The translations under genes were made by a program, and so were the position numbers. Positions 23,363 to 36,362 of a DNA stretch of 64,000 bases are shown piece by piece. Every line of letters starts with the position of its first letter. The stretch's first letter is position 1. Source of the DNA: Hymenoscyphus infarciens (lineage: Eukaryota > Ascomycota > Leotiomycetes > Helotiales > Helotiaceae); NCBI GenBank assembly GCA_001414345.1, contig LLCB01000015.1, forward strand, positions 186,001 through 250,000, read 5' to 3'. Under the pieces are notes generated by a model. The model saw only the letters and a program-made list of their open reading frames with translations, did no database searches and was not told the origin of the DNA.

Positions 23363-23430
23363 TAGAGAAAGTTTAAAGTTCAAAGTTTAAAAAGTTTAAA
23401 AAGTTTAAAAAGTTTAAAAAGTTTAAAAAT
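23363..23430. repeat. Short tandem repeat (AAAAAGTTTA)n in the LTR element
   Basis: About six copies of a 10-bp AAAAAGTTTA-type unit are seen directly, within the interior of the non-autonomous LTR element. Confidence 0.8.
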
Positions 23431-23485
23431 TTAAAACAGAGTTAAAGTCGAATTTAACGTAGAGTTAGAAGTCGTTTAGTTAAGA

Positions 23486-25610
23486 GGTAGTGATAACTCA
23501 GTTAAGAGCTTACTTCAAGAGTATACTGATTTGTATCAGATTCGAATTTAAATAAAAAAAGAGTATAGGTTTATCTAAACTAAAGTTAGTAGAAGTTTAA
23601 AGTAGAGTTGGATAGTACTCGGTTAAGATTAATAATAATAACTTAATTAAGAGCTCACTTCTAAGTTTCGTCCTAATAGAGAGCGTATTTCAACCGATTC
23701 ACATCTGATTCGAATTGCTAAAAGAGTGTAGGTCTAAAAAAGTTTAGAGTAAAGTTAGAACCGAAATGTATCCGAGTCGAAGAATTCAAATGAAAAGGAA
23801 CTTCTAGCCCGTCTAGAAGTGAAAGAAAGTAAGAAAGTAAAGAATGTAAGAAAGACTCCTTGCTAGAGTTAGTGAGGTTTCAGCTAGTCAAAAGCGAAGT
23901 TGTTACCGAAGTTAAAAATGCTATCCAAAGTTCTAGATAATAAAAGGAGTAGTTTCAGCTAGTTAAATAAACTTAATACCGAATTTAAAATTGTTATCCG
24001 AAGTTCGAGATAACAAAAGGAGGAACAGTTTCAGCTAGTTAAAGGCGAAGTTATTACCGAAGGTTATTAAAGTTTTACTATCTAAAGTTTAAGATAACAA
24101 AAGGGGTAGTTTTAGCTAGTTAAAAGAACTTAATACCGAAGTTTATTGAATTATCTGAGTATCTAGGGATAATAAAAGGGATAGTTTTAGCTAGTTAAAA
24201 GAGTTGTTATCGAAAGTTGAAAATGCTATTCGAAGTTTAAGATAACAAAAGGGGTAGTTTTAGGTAGTTAAAGGCGAAGTTGTTACTAAGTTATCGAAGT
24301 TGAAATTATTATCCGAAGTTTAAGATAATAAAAAGGGTAGTTTCAGCTGGTCAAAGGCAAAGTTAATACTAAAGTTATTAAAGTTAAAACTATTATCTAA
24401 AGTTTAGGATAACAAAAAGGGGTACAGTTTTAGGTACGACATTTATCGGTACTGTTATAGGAGCTGTGTTACTTAAGCCCGTAGGCCGCCTCGTTCTCTT
24501 TAGTAATTTAGGTCTAAATTAGGGTACTTAAGGACTTATTCGAAATCGTCTTCTAATTCCGATTCCACTTTAGAAGTAGTAGGGAAAAAGTTTAAAGTAA
24601 AATTAGAAAAAATTTAAAGTAAGAGTTAGAAGCGAACATTGAGAGGTAACGTTATAGGTAATAGTGATGTCTTAGCTAAGAGTTCACTTCAAGAGTATAC
24701 TGATTCGTATCCGATTCGAAGAATTTAAAATAATAAAAGAGTATAAGTTCGTTTAAACTGAGGTTAGCGAGGACTTAGAGTAAAGTTAAAACGAAAAAGT
24801 TAATAATATCGTAGATAGTAATAACTCAGCTAAGAGGTTACTATCTTTTCAAGAGTGTACTAATTCATATCTAATTCGAAAAGTTTAAATAAAAAAAGGA
24901 CTTCTAGCCTGCTATAAGTGAAAAGAAAGTAAGAAAGACTTCTTATTAGAGTTGGAGGGGTTTTAGCTAGTTAAAAGAGTTGTTGCCGAAGTTGTTATAT
25001 TGCCTTATTCCCTTTTACGATTCGGGTTTAAATCGGGGTACTTAAGGGCTTATTTATAATCATCTTCCGATTTCGAAGAAAGAGTTGCTATCGTATTATA
25101 GGGAGTTTGGAGCTGAACTAGACAAGGATAGAGGGGTATTCTTTTAAACTGAAGTACTAATGTCGACAGGCGTAGTCGTTTCGTTAGCGATTAACTTAGC
25201 GTTTCGGTTTTATTCCTTATCTAGGGCTAAAAGATCATTCACTAACTTAGCGAAGTTATAATTCCAGCGTCTCTTAAGCGTAGTAGACGCGTTTTCGGAG
25301 CTAAGGTGTAATCTTGTCCTATATGTAGAAGAACCAGTCCGATTCTCTCCGAGTATGGCCGTACTCAAAAAGTGGACGTTTCTTCAGCGTAATCTTCTTC
25401 TTAATTCCACTTCTATCTCTTTCAACCTTTGTACCGGCGGCTAGGACTCGGTTCGCAACCGAGTAATCGTAGTCTTTCGGTTCAAGGGAAGTTCAGAGTA
25501 GAGTCGGATAATGTTCGGTCGGGATTGACAGCGATAACTCAGCTAAGAGCTCGCTGCTGAGTTTTGTCCTAATGGAAAGCTTATTTCGACTGATTTATAT
25601 CTGATTCGAG
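23486..25610. repeat. Dispersed repeat family inside the LTR element
   Basis: A module reading roughly GATAACTCAGCTAAGAGCTC, followed by a CACTTCAAGAGTATACTGATTC-type stretch, recurs near 23486, 23634, 24660, 24820 and 25540 with RIP differences. The interior of the element is therefore mostly a repeat array rather than coding DNA. Unit borders are approximate. Confidence 0.65.
23877..24426. repeat. Seven-unit minisatellite (73-84 bp units)
   Basis: Seven consecutive diverged units each begin GTTT(C/T)AGCTAGT and end near GATAACAAAAGGGGTA. Unit length varies between about 73 and 84 bp. The array sits in the interior of the non-autonomous LTR element. Confidence 0.8.
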
Positions 25611-26050
25611 GGAAGTGGGGGGAAGGTATCAGGGGTAGCGGTGTCTCTTAAGCGAAAGAGGTCTGAAGGCGAAGGAGGGTCGGATCGAGGAGGGTTCGGA
25701 GGTGGATTTTGGTTGTTGACTTAGAAGTTCGCTTGTAATTTTGTCCTCCATCTCTCTAACCGATCGTTTTGTCCTTTGTGTGCCGCTATCTCTTCCGTAT
25801 ATTATCCGCATTTGAGAAGTCTCGCTTATCGTTTCGTCGGGATCTTCTAGGTCTTGGTATGCGGGCGTGATTCAGAAAGGGTTCGGAGGGTCTTTCGAAA
25901 AGGGGGGTGGCCCTGGAAGGGGGTTGTCGGAAGGTCGCATCAGGGGCAGCTGCCCGTGGCCGAAAGGGGTAATTGGGGCTTTGAAGCAGGAGAGGGTTCG
26001 ATCGAAGGTTCGAAAGAGGATCGGATCAGGGAGGGTTCGGAGTAGCGATT
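25130..26050. other. Less RIP-mutated core segment of the LTR element
   Basis: Unlike its surroundings this segment retains CA, TG and CG dinucleotides and G-rich stretches (around 25600-26045). Two partly similar G-rich blocks containing GGAGGGTTCGGAG are present. Short open frames exist on both strands but carry no motif. It may be a captured host segment or one that is not repeated elsewhere; that is inference. Confidence 0.5.
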
Positions 26051-26642
26051 TATTAACTTTAAATGTCGCTTATCCGTCTTTCTAGCTCAGCTAGCCGATT
26101 TCTTATTTCTTAATTTTCTACTTTTAAAGCTTATATAACTAACTATATCTAGTCTATATTTAAGAAGTCCTACTAGTCTCTTTAACTATTATTATTTCTT
26201 TAAGATCTTCTAGATCTTAGTATATAGGTACTATTTAGGCAGCTTTTAGGAAGAGAGATAGCTCTAAAAGGTTATTTAACGTCTTATAGTAGAACTAAAT
26301 TCGATATCTTCGTTAATTAGAGAGAGAGGGAGTAAGATTAGATTTAAAAGCCTTTATAATAACTATATTACTGAATCTAGGGTTATTAGAAGCCTTAGAG
26401 ACACTTAGCGTATCTCGCTTTCCTTAACATGTCTATAATACGATTTTTACTAGCTATCTATATAGATATTAAACCCTAGTATTACTAGTTATCTAAGTAG
26501 TCTCTAATTACCTAGCTATTTAAGAATACTACTATAATATTCTAAATCGAGGCTAAATCGACTTCTAAATAAAGAGTAATAATAAGCTCGAAAAGAGATA
26601 TTATTAAAGCTATTACTAGTAAAGAAGAGTTTAGCCTTTTTA

Positions 26643-27008
26643 TATAATAGTATAAAATATATATAACTATAGAAGAGGTATATAGAAGTATATTTAGCAA
26701 AATAACGTATATAAATACTAGGCTCTAATATAGAAGAAAAGGCTAAACTAGCCTTTTCTAACTCTAGAAGAGTAGGCTGCTATATATAAGAGGTTTTAGA
26801 CGATATAAAAGGGGTACGAAACCGAACAACGACATACGTCGGCTAATATAAAAGCCCGAACTCTACGAAGTACGTTCGAAAGTCTAGACAGACGTACGAA
26901 CGTACGTAACCTTTCTAAATTAGATAATACAAAACAACAACTACTGAAAGCTAATATATACGGCATATGCTACGTAATATCGGCTATATAGAATAGCATG
27001 CCGTTATA
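26643..27008 (-). repeat. 5' LTR of the non-autonomous element
   Basis: 366 bp, partner of 22687-23052, and followed by the target duplication GATAA at 27009-27013. It shares its first ~100 bp and its last bases with the longer chromovirus LTRs at 36363 and 43956. Confidence 0.85.
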
Positions 27009-27013
27009 GATAA

Positions 27014-30000
27014 GTAGTAAGCTCTTTATCTTAGTAAGCCCTTTATAGACCTTTTATAGCTCTTACTTATCTAGGTCTATTTTATTTAATACTTTTATAT
27101 ATTATATTAGGTTCTTCTTTTAAGTTCTTCTCTTTTAAGTCTTTAAGCAGTTCTTCTATTCTATAAGTGTAGTATTATACTTAAATCCTACTTCTTCTAC
27201 TTCTTACTTCTCTTTCTACTTCTACTTTACTATCTATAAGTATAGTATTACCTTTCTTACCTTTATTAGTCTATCTCTTCTTCTCTTCTTTAGCTATATT
27301 ACTATATATTTATAGGTGTTTTAGATTAGTTCTTCTAACTTAGACTTTTAGAACTTCCTCTTAAAAGTAGCTACTTATAAGTTAAGATATAAGTTAATTA
27401 GTATATAGTCTACTTTAACTTCTAAGCTTTAAACTAGAGTAGCTTTATATACTCTTATTACTACTTATAAGTATCTTAATTATTATATAGAGAAGCTTTT
27501 TACTATTCTCTTTATATTCCCTTCTTTTAGTATAATATAGTACTATACTAACACCTTATATACTATTATACTCTTTATTACTACTATATATATCTACCTT
27601 ACTTAGTAGTAGTCTACTCTTTACGTTTTTCTAATAAGCTTTATAAGTATAAAGGTCTATATTATAAGCTTCTTTTAAACTCTTTCTTAGTATATCTTCT
27701 AGTTTAGTTTTTTATTAAGCTTTACTTCTAAGAACCTTATATACTTAACTAGTATAAGCCTTATCTCTTTAAACTAGACTATCTCTCTTTATAGTACTCT
27801 TATTCTTATAAAGTATATAAGTACTATCTTTTTTAAGCTAAAAGCTATCTCTTACTTATTTACCTACTTATTATATACTTTCTAAGCTATTTTAAGTATT
27901 CTATAGTTTACTATTATACTTTTTAATATTATAAGTAGATTTATATTATCTATAAAGCCTATTATAATAAACTTATTAATTCTTACTAAGTCTTTATATA
28001 ATATTAAAGCAAAGAGGATAAATAGTATTAGTAATAGTACTAATCTTTATAAGATATCTTATTTAAGGTCTCTTTTATCTACTAATTATCTATTAAAGAA
28101 TAGTATAGCTCTTCGTTTAGAGAAGAAGCTCTCTATTTATATTACTATCTACTATAAAACCTCCTTCTCTCTTAATATATAAAGTAGCTATATATAGTCT
28201 ACTTAGTTAAAAGCTCCTAATATATCTAGTTAAGCTAGAGATATATAGCTCTTATTTTCTTATACTATATATATACTCTCTATTACTATTTTAATTACTA
28301 GCTTTATATTTTAATACTTCTAGTTACTTATTTATAGCCTTAGTAGTATTACTATTTCCTTTATAAGCTATATAAGCTTTTATATTATTACTTTTTTAAA
28401 GATCTTACTTATAATTAAAAGTAGTACTATTAGCTAGTAGGCCTCTACCTTACTCTACTCTTTAGTTATCTTACTTAGTTTTCTTAGTACTACTACCTTT
28501 ATATAGTAGAAGTAGATTAAGAAGTATTATAAGTAGAAGCTTACTTTTACTATTATAGTAAGTACTTTATAAAGTAGTTTATTATAAGCTTTTAAGAAGC
28601 TATTTACTAGTATATTAAATCCTAGTACTTTTTATAATACTAATCTTATAGCTATCTTAATATACTTTTTAGTTATATATTAGTTTACTAAGTACCTTTT
28701 AAAGAAGCTCTTAGTATTCTAGTCTTTATTAGAAATACTTAAGTAGTTAGTTATTAACTTTAGAAAGAACTTTTTTATAAAGATATAGACCTTCTTCTAA
28801 TAGGTCTTACCTTTTATTTTATTAAGTAATATAAGTATTAGTAATACTAGTACTTCTAGTCTTATATATTTTTTAAGATATATCTACTTTTTAAGTATTT
28901 AGAGTTTTCTTTTATTCTTTACTACTTTTACTAGTATTCTTCTCTAGCTCTTTATCTTTATCTTTCTACTTACTATTTAGAGTTCTTAAAAAGTATTATT
29001 AAGCTACTATTTTAAGCTTCCTATTTAGTACTTCTTCTAGGTTCTTTTATATCTCCTTACCTTTCTTAATACTTCTTTAACCTCTATATTCTACTAAAGC
29101 TATACCTTCTCTCTATCTAGCTTCTAGATTAGTATTAAGGCTTTTACTATCTTTTAAAAGTCCTCTTTAAGTCTTTATACTACTCTTTTAAGTTCTTATA
29201 TATTTTAGATTATAAGTGTTTCTAAGTAAAAGGCTTCTACTTTAACTAAGCTCTTATCTATTAGTCTTTAGCCAAATCTAAGCGCTTATAGTACCTTTCT
29301 CCCTTCTTCTACTTTTATTATAAGGAGTTAAGCTATATAGTCTAATTCTAGTAGATTTAGAAACCTTTACTAGGTTACTATATTCTTAGTAGAGAAGGTA
29401 AGGTTAATTATAAAGTTATAAGAGCTCTCTCTTCTCTATATAGCTTATTATAAAGTATATCTCTCTCTAGTATTTATAGTATAATAAGTTTAAGAATAAG
29501 GTCTACGTTTCTATTATATCTTTTATATATATTCTATAAGAGGTAGTAAGTATTTAAGTTATCTATTATAAGTACTTTTCTTAGTCTTACTTATTAGAGT
29601 ATATTCTTAATTAGTATCTACTTTATTTATAGGTTATAGACTAAGTAGATTATTATCTTATCTACTTCTTTCTCTATTATTACTTTTATCTAGTTCTTAT
29701 CTATAATAGATATCTAGCTTACTTTTATATATCTTTTATATATAAAGAGTACTACTACTCTATTTAACTAGATTATATTATATCTTAAGCTTAAAAAGTA
29801 ACTAAAGAAGTCTCTTATACTATTCTATACTAGTTCTTAGATTACTAATATATTATATTCATTCTTATAATTTAGAGCTATGTTAAGAGCTTCTAGTATC
29901 TTTCTTATATTCTAGTATAGTACTATTATACTTATAGTAGTTCTATAAGTAGAGTTTAAGTTACTTCTATTTCTTCTCTAATTAGATCTCTTATTATACT

Positions 30001-30034
30001 AAGAGAGCTTCTTAGCCTCTCTAAGAACTAGATT
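27014..30034 (-). mobile_element. LINE (Tad-like non-LTR retrotransposon) relic
   Basis: Read on the minus strand. An endonuclease domain lies at about 29935-29320, with a readable AIQEP-like N-terminal motif (VIQELVQNS) and the C-terminal INLTFSTKNI motif of LINE apurinic-type endonucleases. A reverse transcriptase follows at about 28800-27690, with LDILGAFNQVD, then a degraded QG.LSPILF stretch and the catalytic region GFIDNINLL, where the Asp-Asp is now Asp-Asn. The order endonuclease then RT, and the RT style, fit Tad/I-clade fungal LINEs. Many in-frame TAG/TAA codons are C-to-T changes. Neither end was defined; limits are set by the neighbouring LTR elements. Confidence 0.75.
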
Positions 30035-30039
30035 AGGTT

Positions 30040-30534
30040 TATAATAGCACGCTATTCTGGATTATTATATAATAGCTAGATTATTATATAATAGTACTAT
30101 TCTAAATTGTCGGTATTTGTAAAACTGCTGATATCTCTAAGTAGTGTTAATACCTCTAATACCTTTAGGGCTAAGATTATAAATAACTAATACTTATATA
30201 AGTAAAGTACTAAAGGTATTAATATCTAATATTTATATATAGAAGAGATTAAGATTTAGATATTATATATTTAGCTTTCTAAAGAATTAGAGGTTATATA
30301 TTTAGCTTTTTAACTCTTATTATTTAGTATTAGCTATATTAAGTAGAGCTCGGTTATTATTATTATTAGAACTTAGAAGCTTCTAAACTCTTATATATAG
30401 ACATTTATATTTAGTATAGAAGAGAGATAGTTATTATTTTCTTTTATATTAGAGCCTAGTATCTATATATATTATTCTACTATATATACTCTTATATACT
30501 TCTATTATAGTTATATATATTTTATACTATTATA
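30040..30534 (+). repeat. 5' LTR of chromovirus copy A
   Basis: 495 bp, the reverse complement of the LTRs at 36363-36858 and 43956-44432, with extra RIP changes. Starts TATAATAGCACGC and ends CTATTATA. Confidence 0.85.
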
Positions 30535-33339
30535 TAAAAATAATAACTCTTCTTTACTAGTAATAGTCTTAATAATATCTCTTTTTAAGCTTATTACTAC
30601 TCTTTATTTAGAAGTTGATTTATACTTAATTTAGAATATTATAATAGTATTCTTATATAGCTAAGTAATTAGAGACTATCTAGATAGCTAGTAATAGTAG
30701 GGTTTATTATTTATATAGATAGCTAGTAAAAATCGTATTTTAGTATATATTAAAAGATTAGAATATACTAAGTATTTCTTAAGAGTTCTAATAACCTTAG
30801 ATTTAGTAAATAAGTTAACTTATAATAGTTATCTAAAAGGCTTTTAAATCTAATCTTATCTCTCTTTCTTCTAATTTAATATTTAATATATTAAAATCTA
30901 GAGTAACTCTAGGTCTCTTCTAAGCTCTACTTTTAAACGTAGAACCTCTTTTTAGAGAATAAAGTTAAGCCTTTACTAAAAGGTTTCTAACTTAGTACTA
31001 TACTTCTAAGAATAGTAAGAAGTTTAAAAATAATAAAGGTAAAGACCTAGTACTTAAAAGCTAGAGAGATTAATAGGACTTCTCTAATATAGATAAGATA
31101 TAAGGTATAATCTAAGCTATAAAGGCTAAGAATTAAGAAAAAGAATAGAGAATTTTAGAGTAAGATAATTAAATTATCTAATTATTAGACCTAGTATAGT
31201 AAATTAGTTAATAACTACTAAATAATAACTAAAGTCTAAGTTTTATCTAATCTATATAAATACCTCTTTCTACCTCTTTAAACTATTATTATAGATAAGA
31301 CTCTACTTTTAATATTCCTCTCTTATAATAACCTACTTTATACCTATAACTTAAAAGTACTTTAAAAGCCTTTTAACCTATTAAAAGTAAGATTATAGAA
31401 AAAATTAAACTTTTAAATAATAGTGTTTTACTTATATATAAGTAATAGAGAATATTAATATATAATTAACTCTATATAAATACTAACTATTATTAGATAC
31501 CTTTAACTTATAAAGCTTTTATTTAAGAGATAATAATAAAACTTATCTAGAACTACTTAGAGCTCTAATATAAGTCTAATATAAGTAAGATAGTATTTAA
31601 AGACTATAAAGAGATAATTAAGCTTCTTAATACCTACTATCTAATAGGTTATAAGAAGGAGGATACCTAGAATACGTTTTAGTCTCTTTAGATAAGATAG
31701 AAGAGTTATATAAAAGAAAGTTTTATAAAATTTAAAAGTTACTTTTTAAGTATAGTAATACTTAGAGAAGTATCTAAGTAAGATAAGTTCTATTATATAT
31801 AAGATAAGCTTATATCTTAGCTCTAAACCTAATTAGTTAATAGTAAAAGGTACTAGAATACTAACTTTAATAAGATAGTAAAAGACCTATTATTTATAGA
31901 TAAGGAATAGTATTATAATACTAAGTTATATATAACTAGTATAATAAGTATTAAAAAACCTATTATAATAAGCTTATTATATTAAAAGCTTAATACTAAC
32001 TAAACTTTATCTAGTTCTTTAATAAAACCCTTACTACTCTTATATAGACTTTATTCTACTTCTTAAACTCCTAAGCTCTCTTCTACTAGTAAAAGATTAA
32101 AGACTTTATTTATAGACTAACTCCTTACTAATATAAAGTACTATAATTATAAGAAACCTAAGTATATTAAGCCTAACTATTCTAATCTACTTAATATTAA
32201 TAAGATAAAGGAGGATAATTAACTTAAGAAAGAATAACTATTTAAAGAATACTTTAACTTTAACCTAAGTTAAGAGGAAAATAAAGAGGCTTAAGTAAAA
32301 ATACCTTCTTAAACTTATATAAATATAATCTAGTTAGACTTAACCTTTCTAAGCTTATAAGAGGAAAATAGTTCTTTATAAATACTACTCTTAGTATATA
32401 GAGATATAGTATTAAAATATAAGCTTTAATAGATATAAGAGTAAATAGATATCTATTTCTAAATTAACTTCTAGCTTTATAATTATTAAAAGTAATAGGT
32501 TTAAAGATCTAGAAACTACTTTATTTAGTATCTATTTATAGATATAATAATAGTATTAAAAGCTAAGTAAATTAGTTTATATAACTATATTTAAATATAG
32601 ATAAATATTATATTTATAACTACTTCTTTATTATCTTAGATCTTAGATAATAAGACCTAATTATTAGTAATAAGTAGTTAAACTATTTTAAAGTTCTTCT
32701 TAACCTTTTAAAGAACTAGATTACTTAGCTAGCTAAATACTTTTTAACTCTTTATTATAGTAAAGAAATTTTACTTTCTCTTTTAAGCTAGAACTAGAAA
32801 CCTTTTTTAAATTACTAGTTAAATATAAACTAAAGAGAATATACTATCTAGTAATAAGAAAGATATAAAAAGAATAGACTTATAAATATAACTAAGTTAT
32901 TACTTCTATTTATAATAATACCTCTTAAAATTTTAATATCTAACTTTAGTCTAAAGCTTTTATAAACTACTAGTATAGCCTTAAAAGACTAGACTTTATA
33001 CTCTTTTATTTATAAAATAAGTACTAATATAATATATTATAATATAAAATAACCTAATTTAGAATTTTATATAATAAGCTTCTATAAGCTAGATTAGGTT
33101 ATTAATAAGAGATTAGCCTCTTTCTAAGATAATAATAAAATAAGAGCTCTAATATAAGCTTAACTCTTAAAGTATTACTTATTCTATAAAGACGTATTCT
33201 TAAAAGTAGCTTTTAATAAGCTTCCTTCTTACTATAAATATAATTATAAGATTACTTTAAATAAGTAACTTTTTAACTCCTTTTTACCTCTATATTAATA
33301 GTTAACTATAAAGCTTAAAGCTATAAAAGAGTATCTTAT

Positions 33340-33790
33340 AAAGAACTTAGATAAAGGGTTTATTATTAATAGTAATAGCCTTTTTACCTCTTTAATACTC
33401 TTTATTAAAAAGGCTAATAGTAATAAGTTATAGTTTTATATTAATTATAGAAAGCTAAACGCTTTAACTTAAAATAATCTCTACTTAACCTCTTATATTA
33501 ATAAGCTCCTTTCTAAGATAAGAATAGCTAAAATCTTTACTAAATTAGATATTAGATAAGCTTTTTATTATATTTAAATAGACTTTAACTTAGAAGAGAT
33601 AACTATATTTAAAACTAGGTATAGTATATATAAATATAAGGTCCTTTCTTTTAAACTCTATAATAGCCTTACTACTTATTAACGTTATATAAATAACGTC
33701 TTAATTAATTATCTAGACGACTTTTATATTATCTACTTAGATAATATTTTAATTTATTTAAATACTATTAAAGAATATAAGGAATAGGTT
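33340..33790 (+). pseudogene. Reverse transcriptase domain relic, chromovirus A
   Basis: Clear Ty3/gypsy RT motifs in one frame, interrupted by TAG/TAA codons; the catalytic box reads YLDD at 33710-33721. This is the best landmark for identifying the element. Confidence 0.85.
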
Positions 33791-36362
33791 AAGAAGGTTC
33801 TAAATTAGCTCTAAGAAGTAGGACTTTAAGTAAATATTAAGAAAAGTAAATTTAATATTATTAGAGTTAAATACTTAAGATTTATCTTAACTATAAAAGG
33901 ACTTAAAGTTAATCTTAAAAAAGTAGAGCCTTTATAAAACTAGGTCTAATCTAATACTATAATAGGTATAAAGTCTTATCTAAGGTTTATAGAATTCTAT
34001 AAATAATTTATTAAAGGTTATACTAAAATTATTAAACCTTTAACTATAATAATATACTCTATAAAGCTATTTTTATAGATATTTAAATATAATAAAGCTT
34101 TTAAAGTACTAAGGACTTAGCTACTTACTATATAAACCTTATATTACTTTAACCTTAATTATAATATAAAGGTAGAAATAGACTCTTTAGAAGAAGTAAT
34201 AGTAGATATATTCTTATAATAATTCAATAGCCTTTAGTACTTTATTAGGTTCTACTTATACGTTCTAGTTAGCTATAAATTAAACTAGGAGATTTATAAT
34301 AAAGAGCTATCTACTATTATAAAAGCTTTTAAGAAATAGTACTTTAAACTTATATTATATTAAAAGTATATTAATATATATTTAGATTATAGATTATTAG
34401 AATACTTTATAATAACTAAGCTACTTATAGCTAAGTAAGTCTAATAGATAGAGTTTCTATTAGACTTTAACTTCTAGATCTAATTTATATCTAAGAAAAG
34501 TAATTAAAAAGTAAATATATTAATCTAATATAAGTAAGACTTAAAAACCTATAATTAAGCTAAAGTAGATAGCTACTTATATACTCTTTTAGTACCTAAT
34601 TATTTAGACTCTTAAATTAATACTAAACTTACTTAGACTTTTTTATAAGAATAGTCTACCTTTCTTAATATAATTTAGTTAGACGATATTTTAAGAATAA
34701 GTTTAAATATAATTTAAAAGTTAAAAGAAGATAACTTATATTCTTTTTAGAAAGAATATTATTAACTTCTAAATAGATACTATCTCTTATTAGATAATTT
34801 ACTACTCTTTTATATTTAAAAGAATACTAAACTCTATATAAAACTAATCTAAGAAGTCTATAACTAAGTATCTAGTACTTATCTAAGTATAAAAAAGATA
34901 TACTAGTTATTAGTATAATACTACTACTAAGCTAAAATGTTTTTAAACTATAGGAGATATATAAGGAATTATTAAGCTTATAAATACTCTTATCTTTAAT
35001 AAACTAAGTAATAAGGCTTTCTTTACTCTTTACCTATATCTAACTATCTTATATAATATTTATATATAGACTTTAAATTATTCTTAAAAGATAAATATAG
35101 ATTTAATACTATATTAGTATTTATTAACTAACTTAGAAAGGATTTAGTATTAATACTCTATTACTTAACTATAGATGTTAAAAGACTAGTTAAACTTTTT
35201 ATTTAATAAATTTACTATTTTAGCTACTACTTTAAATTAATTATATTTAATTAAAGACCTTAATTTATATTATTATTTTAGACTAAATTTTATTAAATAA
35301 TTAGTATTAAGCTTAAGCTTAGTACTACTTACTATAAATAGATAGATAAATAGATAGAGATAATAAACTAATATATTAATTAAAGACTAAGGCCTTTTAT
35401 AACCTACTATTAAGATAACTAGAGTAAATTAATCCTTTTAATAGATAGAGTATAAATAATACTTTTATACTTATTTATTAGTATAACCTTTTATTAGCTT
35501 AAGTTTAGACTTAACTTAAAGACTTTATAAGACTAGAATATATTAAAGACTTTTATTTCTTAGGAATAACTTAACTATAATAAGATAGTAAAAGTAGTCT
35601 AATATATATACTCTATTTAAGGAATAGCTAAAGATAATATAGATAAGGCTTAGAAAAAGATAGAGAATAGTATAAACTAGTACTAAAAAGCTATTAACTA
35701 GGATATTAGAGATAAAGTCTACTTATCTACTAAGAATCTTAAGATAAATTATCCTAGTTAAAAGCTTACTAAATAGTAGATAGAACCTTTTAAAATATTA
35801 GAAAGTATAAGACACTTCTATAAGCTAAAACTTCTTAAAAGCTTATTAATTTATAATGTTTTTACTCTTAATATACTTTTAAAGGATTTAAATACCTCTC
35901 TACTAGAATAAGAGGCTTTAAAGCCTCTACTAGATATTATTAAAGATATATAAGAATAAGAGGTATAAGAAATACTTAGTAGTAGACTTTTTAGAAGATA
36001 GCTATAATATTAAGTAAAATAGGTTAGATATAATTCAGATCCTACTTAGTATTCTATAGATAATTTTTAGAGTTTACTATATTATCTAAGAGACTTTTAT
36101 ACTAAATATCTAAAAGAGCTAAGACTACCTTAATACCTCTTTAAATAGCTTAATATATAAGAATTAGATAAGAATTAGATAAAAGAGTTAATTTATAAAG
36201 CTTTATTAATACTCTCTAATTCTAGTTATCTTTAATAAGAAACTTATAATAAAAACCTAAGATAAAATACTAACTAGTAAGAATGTTTAAAATTAATAAA
36301 GTAAAGAACTAAGACCGAGTTACTACTAAAACAGAGCTTACTAACTCTTTCTAGACCGTAGC

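Larger units (their letters stand above)
22687..27008 (-). mobile_element. Non-autonomous LTR retrotransposon (LARD-like), complete
   Basis: Two 366-bp direct LTRs (22687-23052 and 26643-27008) have short inverted ends (TATAA..TTATA, originally probably TG..CA). The element is flanked by the 5-bp target duplication GATAA (22682-22686 and 27009-27013). A purine tract lies just inside the left LTR on the minus strand (AAGGAAGAGGGA), so transcription runs right to left with the 5' LTR on the right. The 3.6-kb interior shows no gag, RT or integrase; it is made of tandem and dispersed repeats plus a less mutated segment. About 300 bp of leader next to the 5' LTR resembles the leader of the chromovirus at 36363-44432. 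That suggests trans-mobilisation by it. Confidence 0.85.
30040..36362 (+). mobile_element. Ty3/gypsy chromovirus copy A, RIP-degraded, 3' end missing
   Basis: A 495-bp LTR (30040-30534) is followed by gag and pol relics on the plus strand. A zinc-knuckle remnant lies near 32130-32180 and an aspartic-protease-like region after it. Reverse transcriptase lies at about 33340-33790, with SLILFIKKAN, NYRKLNAL, AKIFTKLDIR and YLDDFYIIYLDNILIY. RNase H lies at about 34150-34450 (NKELSTIIKAF, DYRLLEYFITTK). Integrase lies at about 34900-35700 and a chromodomain at about 35960-36110. Stops replace glutamine or tryptophan codons throughout. The sequence ends exactly at the outer LTR border of copy B, without its own polypurine tract or 3' LTR. 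Confidence 0.85.
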
